A stretch of 6,162 nucleotides of DNA from an uncultured Ruminococcus sp. (GTDB lineage: Bacteria; Bacillota; Clostridia; Oscillospirales; Ruminococcaceae): assembly GCA_937898375.1 (NCBI GenBank), contig CALEJX010000191.1:1-6162 (forward strand), written 5' to 3'. Position numbers and translations under genes: made by a program. The notes under the pieces were generated by a model. The model made no database searches. It was not told the DNA's origin and saw only the letters and a program-made list of their open reading frames with translations. This document shows positions 1 to 5,106 of the stretch, piece after piece. Every line of letters starts with the position of its first letter. Position 1 is the stretch's first letter.

Positions 1-31
1 TTTAAAAATTCTATAAATATGTGTAAAACAG

Positions 32-60
32 TTGACAATAGTCGATATATGGTGTATAAT
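32..60 (+). promoter_or_regulatory. Consensus sigma-A promoter of metK
   Basis: A perfect -35 box TTGACA (32-37) and a perfect -10 box TATAAT (55-60) are separated by exactly 17 bp. This matches the housekeeping sigma-A/sigma-70 consensus at every position. Transcription should start near 66-68, about 15 nt before the first paired base of the SAM riboswitch. Such a strong core promoter fits a gene whose output is set by riboswitch attenuation rather than by initiation. The bases before it (1-31) are AT-rich and show no gene. Confidence 0.9.
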
Positions 61-82
61 AGACCTTGTTAAAATTAAATAG

Positions 83-179
83 CCTTATCAAGAGTGGTGG
101 AGGAAACAGGTCCTGTGAAGCCCAGCAACCTAGCGTTAGTTAAGGTGCTAAATCCTGCGGTTATTTCCGAAAGATGAGG
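83..179 (+). promoter_or_regulatory. SAM-I (S-box) riboswitch aptamer
   Basis: The S-box core is readable in order: CTTATCAAGAG, GTGGAGG, GAAGCCCAGCAACC, AAGGTGCTAAATCCTGC and GAAAGATGAGG. The P1 helix is a 7-bp pairing of CCTTATC (83-89) with GATGAGG (173-179), including one U-G wobble. P4 is the short CGG (158-160)/CCG (167-169) hairpin. In this family SAM binding stabilises P1 and lets the downstream terminator form, lowering metK expression when SAM is plentiful. An alternative pairing is visible: CCGAAA (167-172) is fully complementary to TTTCGG (200-205). It would disrupt P4 and hold the 5' arm of the terminator, making it the likely antiterminator in the ligand-free state. Confidence 0.95.
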
Positions 180-194
180 AAATTGAGTGTTTTC

Positions 195-222
195 AAGCGT
201 TTCGGAATGAAGCGCTTTTTTT
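195..222 (+). terminator. Intrinsic terminator of the SAM riboswitch
   Basis: A 9-bp stem pairs 195-203 (AAGCGTTTC) with 209-217 (GAATGAAGCGCTT minus its loop bases), including one U-G wobble, around a five-base loop at 204-208. A T run at 216-222 follows. It lies between the aptamer and the metK ribosome binding site, as expected for transcriptional attenuation by SAM. Its 5' arm overlaps the TTTCGG that can instead pair with 167-172. Confidence 0.9.
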
Positions 223-255
223 GTGGCTGTTTTTAGATTAACAAATATTCAGAAA

Positions 256-260
256 AGAGG
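256..260 (+). promoter_or_regulatory. metK ribosome binding site (fixes the start)
   Basis: AGAGG at 256-260 sits 7 nt before the ATG at 268. It decides between that ATG and the in-frame GTG at 223, which lies at the end of the riboswitch terminator and has no Shine-Dalgarno sequence. Confidence 0.75.
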
Positions 261-267
261 TATTATT

Positions 268-1440
268 ATGTCAAAGTATTTATTTACATCTGAGTCGGTT
301 ACTGAGGGACATCCTGACAAAATATGCGATCAGATATCTGACGCTATACTTGACGCTCTGTTAGAGCAGGATCCAATGTCAAGAGTTGCCTGCGAAACGG
401 TCACTACTACAGGTATCATAATGTGCATGGGCGAGATCACAACAAAGGCTATAATCGATATCCCACAGATCGTAAGAGACACAGTTATCGGTATTGGTTA
501 TGACAGAGCTAAGTATGGTTTTGACGGACACACTTGCTCAGTTCTTACAACAATAGACAAGCAGTCCCCAGATATTGCAATGGGCGTTGACAATGCTCTC
601 GAGGGCAGAGCTGAAAACGCATTTGACACAGGTGCAGGCGATCAGGGTATCATGTTCGGATTTGCTTGTGACGAAACACCTGAGCTTATGCCAATGCCTA
701 TATCGCTTGCTCATAAGCTTGCTCTTAAGCTTACAGAGGTAAGAAAAAACGGCACACTGCCTTATCTCAGACCTGACGGAAAAACTCAGGTAACAGTTGA
801 GTATGACGACGGCAAGCCAACGAGAGTTGATGCTGTTGTAGTTTCCTCACAGCATGATGACGCTGTAACACTTGAGCAGATAAGAGAAGATATTATTGAG
901 AACGTTATAAAGGCAGTTATTCCTGCTGAGCTTCTTGATGAAAATACTACTTATTTTGTAAACCCAACAGGAAGATTTGTAGTCGGCGGTCCTCAGGGCG
1001 ACAGTGGTCTGACAGGCAGAAAGATCATCGTTGACACATACGGCGGATATGCTCGTCACGGCGGTGGAGCTTTCTCAGGAAAGGATCCAACAAAAGTTGA
1101 CAGAAGCGCAACATACGCTGCAAGATACGTTGCAAAGAACATTGTTGCCGCAGGTCTTGCTAAGAAGTGCGAGGTTGAACTTGCATATGCTATCGGCGTT
1201 GCTCACCCTGTTTCTATCATGGTAGACACATACGGAACAGGCAAGGTTTCTGATGAGATGATCGAGGCAGCAGTTGAGAAGGTATTCGATCTCCGTCCTG
1301 CTGCAATAATCAAGAGCCTTGACCTTAGAAAGCCGCAGTACAAGCAGCTTGCAGCTTATGGTCATATGGGCCGTGAAGATCTTGACGTTGCTTGGGAAAA
1401 GACTGACAGGATCAATGAGCTTCTTGAAGCAGTTAAGTAA
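268..1440 (+). CDS. metK: S-adenosylmethionine synthetase (methionine adenosyltransferase)
   Basis: MetK makes S-adenosylmethionine from methionine and ATP in the cytoplasm, releasing phosphate and diphosphate. The product is the main methyl donor and the ligand of the riboswitch upstream. The 390-residue length is normal for the bacterial enzyme. Visible signatures are GHPDK at residues 14-18 (catalytic His and Mg/ATP region), the MetK hexapeptide GAGDQG at 122-127, GGPQGDSGLTGRK in the C-terminal half, and the glycine-rich loop GGGAFSGKDPTKVDRS from 265. Together these cover the N-terminal, central and C-terminal MetK domains without breaks. The ATG at 268 was chosen because of its ribosome binding site and because the family begins with a short SKYLFTSESVTEGHPDK-like stretch. 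The gene is monocistronic, between its riboswitch leader and the terminator at 1454-1489. Confidence 0.98.
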   Translation: MSKYLFTSESVTEGHPDKICDQISDAILDALLEQDPMSRVACETVTTTGIIMCMGEITTKAIIDIPQIVRDTVIGIGYDRAKYGFDGHTCSVLTTIDKQSPDIAMGVDNALEGRAENAFDTGAGDQGIMFGFACDETPELMPMPISLAHKLALKLTEVRKNGTLPYLRPDGKTQVTVEYDDGKPTRVDAVVVSSQHDDAVTLEQIREDIIENVIKAVIPAELLDENTTYFVNPTGRFVVGGPQGDSGLTGRKIIVDTYGGYARHGGGAFSGKDPTKVDRSATYAARYVAKNIVAAGLAKKCEVELAYAIGVAHPVSIMVDTYGTGKVSDEMIEAAVEKVFDLRPAAIIKSLDLRKPQYKQLAAYGHMGREDLDVAWEKTDRINELLEAVK

Positions 1441-1453
1441 ATAACAAATATCA

Positions 1454-1489
1454 AAGCCTTGACAGGAATGTGCCTGCCAAGGCTTTTTT
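1454..1489 (+). terminator. Terminator of metK, probably shared with convergent ribU
   Basis: The outer stem AAGCCTTG (1454-1461)/CAAGGCTT (1478-1485) and the inner stem CAGG (1463-1466)/CCTG (1473-1476) are separated by one A-C mismatch and close a six-base loop. T1484-T1489 form the U tract for the plus strand. The hairpin lies 14 nt after the metK stop and 23 nt beyond the end of ribU. Read on the minus strand it is followed by only three T and then mixed AT sequence, so it may also end ribU transcripts less efficiently. Confidence 0.92.
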
Positions 1490-1511
1490 GTGTTCAGCAT
1501 AAATTAATGAT

Positions 1512-2135
1512 CTAGTCTCTGCCTTTAAGGATCGGCGACAAAGGCTTGTAAATAAGAATTGTGACCAATGCACAAATCATTCCTTTAACGAATGTAAAAG
1601 GAAGATTAAAAATGCACAGCGCAGTGAAAATATTCTTTACACCGCCCATTATCTGCTGATACATACCGAGAATAACGGCTTCTCCGCCAAATGCTTTAAA
1701 GTATATAGGATAAACTATAAAATAGTTCAGCGGCAGGCTTATCACTGTGAAAACCAAAGTGCCGATAATGCAACCTATAACAGCGTTTTTCTTAGTCTTA
1801 TGATTGTGATAAATAATAAACGCTGTAAGTACAAATGCGGCGCTTGTAACAAAGTCGAAAATGTTGCCAATACCCATTGTTGTGCCCATTCCCTTAAGCA
1901 AAAGCTGTATAAGGTTCTTTATAAGGCACACTGTAACTCCTGCTATAGGGCCTGTGGAAAAGCCTGCAAGGAGCGCTATAACGTTTGAAAGGTCGAGCTT
2001 GATAAATCCCGGCATAAGCGGCACTGGAAAATCAAGATAATATAAGACCGTTGCAATGGCGCTGAGCATGGCGGTTATGACCATTTTTCTTGTTGTAAAA
2101 GTTTTATTTCTTGGCATAGTGTTATCACTTGTCAT
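1512..2135 (-). CDS. ribU: Riboflavin ECF transporter, substrate-binding S component
   Basis: RibU is the membrane S component that captures riboflavin and docks with the shared EcfA/A'/T energising module, which is not in this window. The 207-residue protein is strongly hydrophobic, with a short charged N-terminus and about six membrane segments, roughly 18-34, 48-64, 64-80, 92-110, 118-140 and 178-196. KLDLSNVIALLAGF (46-59) and the C-terminal FNLPFTFVKG (176-185) are typical of the RibU group. An FMN riboswitch immediately upstream strongly supports the riboflavin assignment over other ECF S components. The start at 2135 is set by a GGAGG at optimal spacing. An in-frame extension to 2192 would begin inside the riboswitch terminator and encode a low-complexity leucine run. 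The gene converges with metK. Confidence 0.92.
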   Translation of the reverse strand: MTSDNTMPRNKTFTTRKMVITAMLSAIATVLYYLDFPVPLMPGFIKLDLSNVIALLAGFSTGPIAGVTVCLIKNLIQLLLKGMGTTMGIGNIFDFVTSAAFVLTAFIIYHNHKTKKNAVIGCIIGTLVFTVISLPLNYFIVYPIYFKAFGGEAVILGMYQQIMGGVKNIFTALCIFNLPFTFVKGMICALVTILIYKPLSPILKGRD

Positions 2136-2142
2136 TTTAATT

Positions 2143-2147
2143 CCTCC
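2143..2147 (-). promoter_or_regulatory. ribU ribosome binding site (fixes the start)
   Basis: GGAGG on the minus strand lies 7 nt before the ATG at 2135. It rules out the longer in-frame start at 2192, which sits inside the terminator hairpin. Confidence 0.85.
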
Positions 2148-2178
2148 AAATAATAAAATTATCGAGAGAAACAGCAGC

Positions 2179-2214
2179 AAAAGCAAAAGCACCCTGAAAA
2201 TAAATTCAGGGTGC
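2179..2214 (-). terminator. Intrinsic terminator of the FMN riboswitch
   Basis: A perfect 10-bp stem on the minus strand pairs GCACCCTGAA (2214-2205) with TTCAGGGTGC (2198-2189) around a six-base loop. It is followed by TTTTGCTTTT (2188-2179). It stands between the FMN aptamer and the ribU ribosome binding site, so it is the expression platform. FMN binding should favour this hairpin and switch off riboflavin uptake. Confidence 0.92.
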
Positions 2215-2237
2215 AGTTTATGCGTAATTGATCTGTC

Positions 2238-2359
2238 GTTTCTTCCATCCGGACTTTACCGTCGGTTTCGGATTTTCACCGAATCAGCGCATTTCTGCGG
2301 TCGAGGACTTACGAATATAATCGATCACCTCCGGTGTGGAATTTCACCACCCCTGAAAC
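2238..2359 (-). promoter_or_regulatory. FMN riboswitch (RFN element)
   Basis: Read on the minus strand, the conserved RFN blocks appear in order: GGGGTGGTGAAATTCCACACCGG, split here as GGGGTGGTG plus AAATTCCACACCGG (P2 region), then CGGTGAAAATCCGAAACCGAC and AGTCCGGATGGAAGAA. P1 pairs GTTTC (2359-2355) with GAAAC (2242-2238), and P2 pairs GTGG with CCAC around TGAAATT. Flavin mononucleotide is the ligand of this class, and control here is by transcription termination at 2179-2214. The element begins only 35 nt after the stop of the CD1247-type gene, and I found no convincing dedicated promoter in between. It may therefore act on transcripts coming from efp as well as on any local promoter. 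Confidence 0.95.
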
Positions 2360-2393
2360 ACATTATTGAATTTTGCTGAACACTTTTATGAGC

Positions 2394-2840
2394 TTAATCC
2401 TCGTTGTCCTCGTCCTCAATTTCTGAAAAATCGAACTCAAGGCTCTCTCCGCAGTTTGGACAGTCAATAGAACCGTCAGCGATAATGTTCTCGCCGAGCA
2501 TTATTGTGTCACCGCAGTTAGGGCATACACACTCATACATAGCGTCATCATCATCGTCGTCATAGTCATCATCACAGCAACAATCATCATCACAATCGCA
2601 ATCGTCGTCATCATCATCGTCGCCGTAAATGAGATCTTCTATCTCGCCGAGATCCTCATCAAGAGTATCAACAAGCTCAACTGTCTCGTCAACTTCTTCG
2701 GCAATATCTTCAACTGTAGCAGACATCTCATCAAGGATATCAGCCATAATTGTCAGTATCTTGCCCTCGTTTGTGGAATCGTCAACTTTAAGACCTTCCA
2801 TAAGTCCCTTTAAATATGCAACTTTCTTTGACAGCTCCAT
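2394..2840 (-). CDS. Acidic zinc-ribbon protein, CD1247 N-terminal-domain type
   Basis: This 148-residue protein has three visible parts. Residues 1-72 are charged and probably helical, starting MELSKKVAYLKGLMEGL and ending in a Glu/Asp-rich segment that could form a coiled coil. This part resembles the CD1247 N-terminal domain of Clostridia, whose function I do not know. Residues 74-99 are almost only Asp (20), with five Cys and one Tyr. Residues 104-130 form a zinc-ribbon-like module with CPNCG pairs at 106-110 and 127-131, followed by an acidic tail. There is no signal peptide or membrane segment, so it is probably cytoplasmic. A GGAGGG at 2847-2852, 6 nt upstream, fixes the start. It lies 39 nt after efp on the same strand and probably shares its transcript. 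A regulatory or metal-handling role would be speculation. Confidence 0.85.
   Translation of the reverse strand: MELSKKVAYLKGLMEGLKVDDSTNEGKILTIMADILDEMSATVEDIAEEVDETVELVDTLDEDLGEIEDLIYGDDDDDDDCDCDDDCCCDDDYDDDDDDAMYECVCPNCGDTIMLGENIIADGSIDCPNCGESLEFDFSEIEDEDNED
2544..2621. repeat. GAT/GAC codon tract coding the Asp/Cys linker
   Basis: Seventy-eight bases of the minus-strand gene are built almost wholly from GAT and GAC (Asp) with interspersed TGT/TGC (Cys) codons. This gives residues 74-99 of the zinc-ribbon protein. It is an imperfect trinucleotide repeat that keeps the reading frame, so its length could vary between strains by slippage without breaking the protein. Confidence 0.8.
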
Positions 2841-2879
2841 AATATTCCCTCCGTTTCTAAAAACCGTAAAGGCTAAAAC

Positions 2880-3437
2880 TTATGCTCTCTCCATGTACTC
2901 GCAAGTACGAGTATCGATCCTGATCTTGTCACCTGTGTTGATGAACAAAGGAACTCTGATTTCAGCACCAGTCTCAACTGTTGCAGGCTTTGTAGCGTTT
3001 GTAGCTGTATCGCCCTTGATACCAGGCTCTGTTTCCGTTACTTCAAGGTCAACAAAGTATGGAGGCTCTACGCCGAATACTGTGCCTTTGTAAGAAAGGA
3101 TCTTACATACCATGTTTTCCTTTACGAACTTAAAGTTATCCGAAAGCTCAGCCTTGTTTACAGGAACAAGCTCATAGCTCTCTGGGTCCATGAAATAATA
3201 AAGATCGCCGTCGTTGTAAGAATACTCCATATCCTTTCTCTCAACATATGCTGTTGGAAATTTAGCTGTTGGGTTGTATGTCTTTTCAACAACAGAACCT
3301 GAAATTACGTTTCTAACCTTTGCTCTGACGAATGCTGCACCCTTACCAGGCTTAACGTGCTGAAACTCAACGATCTGCATTACGTTGCCGTCCTCTTCAA
3401 AAGTCACGCCGTTTCTGAAATCACCAGCAGTTACCAT
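2880..3437 (-). CDS. efp: Translation elongation factor P
   Basis: EF-P binds the ribosome near the E site and relieves stalling at consecutive prolines. The 185-residue length is normal. Domain I (about 1-64) carries the conserved loop KPGKGAAFVRAK. Its Lys32 is at the position that is post-translationally modified in Bacillus EF-P, though no modification enzyme is in this window. Domain II (about 65-128) and the OB-fold domain III follow, the last with the EF-P pattern KPATVETGAEIRVPLFI near 149-165. GGAGG at 3447-3451, 9 nt before the ATG, supports the start. A separate promoter lies about 70 nt upstream, so efp can be expressed apart from the pepP cluster it follows. The pepP-efp order is a common Firmicutes arrangement, and Xaa-Pro cleavage and proline translation make a plausible but unproven functional pairing. 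Confidence 0.97.
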   Translation of the reverse strand: MVTAGDFRNGVTFEEDGNVMQIVEFQHVKPGKGAAFVRAKVRNVISGSVVEKTYNPTAKFPTAYVERKDMEYSYNDGDLYYFMDPESYELVPVNKAELSDNFKFVKENMVCKILSYKGTVFGVEPPYFVDLEVTETEPGIKGDTATNATKPATVETGAEIRVPLFINTGDKIRIDTRTCEYMERA

Positions 3438-3461
3438 TATTTAGTACCTCCATAAACATTC

Positions 3462-3479
3462 TTAATTAATGTGTACACA
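3462..3479. repeat. Two adjacent perfect palindromes in the efp leader
   Basis: TTAATTAA (3462-3469) is directly followed by TGTGTACACA (3470-3479). Both are perfectly self-complementary and lie between the predicted efp transcription start and its ribosome binding site. They could be a protein-binding site, but short AT-rich palindromes also arise by chance. Confidence 0.3.
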
Positions 3480-3508
3480 GTTCAAAACGTCCGCATACCT
3501 CTATAATT

Positions 3509-3537
3509 ATTTTACCATATTTATTTGTTTATTGCAA
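3509..3537 (-). promoter_or_regulatory. Promoter of efp
   Basis: On the minus strand, TTGCAA (3537-3532) and TAAAAT (3514-3509) are separated by 17 bp. A TG one base upstream of the -10 gives an extended -10 (TGGTAAAAT). Each hexamer differs from consensus by one or two bases. Transcription would begin near 3502, giving a leader of about 65 nt before the efp ATG. It should drive efp, the CD1247-type gene and, if readthrough occurs, ribU under FMN control. Confidence 0.7.
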
Positions 3538-3548
3538 TAGCTTTTGAA

Positions 3549-3578
3549 AACTTTTTTGCCAAAAAATCAAAAAAAGTT
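3549..3578 (-). terminator. Possible weak terminator after pepP
   Basis: AACTTTTTT (3549-3557) and AAAAAAGTT (3570-3578) are perfect inverted repeats around a 12-base spacer. They overlap the pepP stop codon. Read on the minus strand a short run of four T follows. The stem has a single G-C pair and the loop is large, so termination would be poor. It may only partly insulate efp. Confidence 0.3.
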
Positions 3579-4637
3579 ACAAACAAATAAGCTCTTTAGG
3601 GGCTTTTGTCATATTGATACAGCCGTTTTCTGTAACTACAACAAAATCCTCTATTCTTACGCCAAACTCACCCTCAAGATAAATGCCCGGCTCAACTGTG
3701 ACGATAGAATTTGCAGGCAACACATCTTCTCTGCTAGGTGAAGCATAGGGGCTTTCGTGTATCTCAACGCCCACGCCGTGTCCAAGAGAATGACCGAAAT
3801 TATCTCCATAGCCTGCCTTAGTTATGATGTCTCTTGCTATCTTATCAAGCTCTTTGCCCGACATTCCTGCTTTCACTGCGTCAAGAGCTGTAAGCTGTGC
3901 ATTAAGAACAGTTTCGTATACAGACTTCATTTTGTCGCTAGGTTTGCCGACGCATACAGTTCTGGTCATATCGCTGTGCCAGCCGTCATAAGTTGCTCCA
4001 AAATCCATAAGCACGAACTCACCGCTCTCGACTTTTTTGTCAGAGGGTACGCCGTGAGGGAGCGACGCATTCGCACCTGAAAGTGCTATAGTTCCAAAAG
4101 ACAAAGCTTCAGCGCCGTTTCTGAGCATATAATAGTCAAGTTCAAGCTGGATCTCTTTTTCAGTTCTGCCTACTTTGATGAAGTCAAGCATATGCTCAAA
4201 GCCCTTTTCAGCGATACGCTGTGCTTTGATAATCTTGTCTATCTGCTCCTGAGATTTTACTGTTCTTATCTCTGTTATTATTTTCGCAAGCTTTGTGTCT
4301 GCGATGACCTCAGCATTAAGCTTTTGCTGATATGCTATTCAGAAAGGGTGCAGGTATCAGCATTAACGGCAACAGTTTTTGCGCCGTGTTTTTCAATAAG
4401 GCTATTGATCTGCTCGTAGAGTTTATCCTGCAAAATGACCTCGCAGGCTGTGACCGTTTTTCTCGCCTTTTCGATATATCTGAAATCTATGATGAAATAC
4501 GCTTTTTCAGGAAACACAACAAGTGTTCCTGCACTTGATTTCATTGAAGTGAAATATCTTCTGTTCACCTCGTCGGTAATAACTGCACAATTTGCCGTTT
4601 CTGTTAATCGTGAGCAAAGCTTTTCAAGATCAGTCAT
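3577..4637 (-). pseudogene. pepP: Xaa-Pro aminopeptidase (M24B), one-base frameshift
   Basis: This cytoplasmic metallopeptidase family removes an N-terminal residue preceding proline. The gene is in two frames. Residues 1-100 run from the ATG at 4637 to ...NADTCTLSE and a TAG at 4337-4335. The rest continues in another frame from about 4335 (AYQQKLNAEVIAD...) to the stop at 3577. Adding one base after GAA-TA gives LSEYAYQQKLN and a normal 353-residue protein. The catalytic domain is intact. In restored numbering the metal ligands are D212, D223, H287, E316 and E330, with active-site H195, H283 and H294. The start at 4637 overlaps the aroQ stop by 8 nt (ATGACTGA), suggesting translational coupling. 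An in-frame ATG at 4682 lies deeper within aroQ and is unlikely. The C-terminal half alone could start at the ATG at 4191. A sequencing or assembly error is possible, as nothing else in the gene looks decayed. Confidence 0.88.
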
Positions 4638-5088
4638 TATTTTCACCGCTTTCATTTTTCCATTTGTAATACAAAGCGTCAACTGCCATGTAGTATGAAT
4701 ACTTTCCGAAGCCGCTTATCTGACCCATGCAGACAGGTGCGATAACAGAAGTATGTCTGAACTCGTCACGGGAGTGTATATTGCTCAGATGTACCTCAAC
4801 GACAGGTATCTTTATTGCAGCGATAGCGTCTCTGATAGCATAGCTATAGTGTGTATAAGCGCCTGCGTTAAGGATAACGCCGTCATAATTTTTTCTAGCA
4901 AGGTGAAGCTTGTCGATTATCTCACCCTCATGGTTTGATTGATAGACGTCGCAGTGAAACTCATACTTCATTGCGTGTTCGATTATCTCATTATTTATGC
5001 TCTCGTATGTGTCCGTACCGTAAACTCCCGGCTCACGCTCGCCCAGAAGATTAAGGTTAGGACCATGTATAACAAGTATTTTTTTCAT
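4630..5088 (-). CDS. aroQ: Type II 3-dehydroquinate dehydratase
   Basis: AroQ carries out the third step of the shikimate pathway, dehydrating 3-dehydroquinate to 3-dehydroshikimate in the cytoplasm on the way to aromatic amino acids. The 152-residue length matches the small type II (flavodoxin-like, dodecameric) enzyme rather than the type I aldolase-fold form. Family motifs are all present: GPNLNLLGEREPGVYG (9-24), QSNHEGEIIDKLH (50-62), ILNAGAYTHYSYAIRDA (72-88), and VEVHLSNIHSRDEFRHTSV (97-115). The expected active-site residues are visible as R18, Y23, N74, H80, H100 and R111. AGGAGAG at 5096-5102, 7 nt upstream, supports the start. The gene lies 18 nt after the TIM-barrel gene and overlaps the start of pepP by 8 nt, so it belongs to this minus-strand operon. 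Confidence 0.97.
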   Translation of the reverse strand: MKKILVIHGPNLNLLGEREPGVYGTDTYESINNEIIEHAMKYEFHCDVYQSNHEGEIIDKLHLARKNYDGVILNAGAYTHYSYAIRDAIAAIKIPVVEVHLSNIHSRDEFRHTSVIAPVCMGQISGFGKYSYYMAVDALYYKWKNESGENND

Positions 5089-5106
5089 AGCAATACTCTC
5101 CTGTAT

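Noticed and set aside
223..267. Longer metK start at GTG 223
   Set aside because: It lies at the end of the riboswitch terminator, has no ribosome binding site, and adds 15 residues not typical of MetK. The ATG at 268 has AGAGG at 7 nt.
1075..1500. 141-codon open frame opposite metK
   Set aside because: It is antisense to a well-conserved gene, spans the metK terminator, is rich in Cys, Leu and Asn from reverse-read codons, and matches no family I know.
2136..2192. N-terminal extension of ribU rich in leucine
   Set aside because: It would start inside the FMN-riboswitch terminator hairpin, and the GGAGG at 2143-2147 clearly serves the ATG at 2135.
2360..2420. Dedicated promoter for the FMN riboswitch
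   Set aside because: AATAAT-like -10 candidates are present, but none has an acceptable -35 at 16-18 bp spacing.
2841..2879. Possible terminator between efp and the CD1247-type gene
   Set aside because: On the minus strand AGCC...GGTT followed by five T is only about four pairs with one wobble. It is too weak to call, and the ribosome binding site of the next gene follows at once.
2629..3093. 154-codon serine-rich open frame on the plus strand
   Set aside because: It is antisense to the CD1247-type gene and efp. Its serine richness is the mirror of Asp and Glu codons, and there is no supporting ribosome binding site.
4330..4350. Programmed ribosomal frameshift in pepP
   Set aside because: Joining the halves needs a -1 shift near GAA TAG, but no X XXY YYZ slippery heptamer exists in the correct frame there. 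A +1 shift leads quickly to a stop. No such programmed event is known to me in this family.
4638..4682. Longer pepP start at ATG 4682
   Set aside because: It would overlap aroQ by over 50 nt. The family normally begins with a short stretch like MTDLEKL, matching the ATG at 4637.
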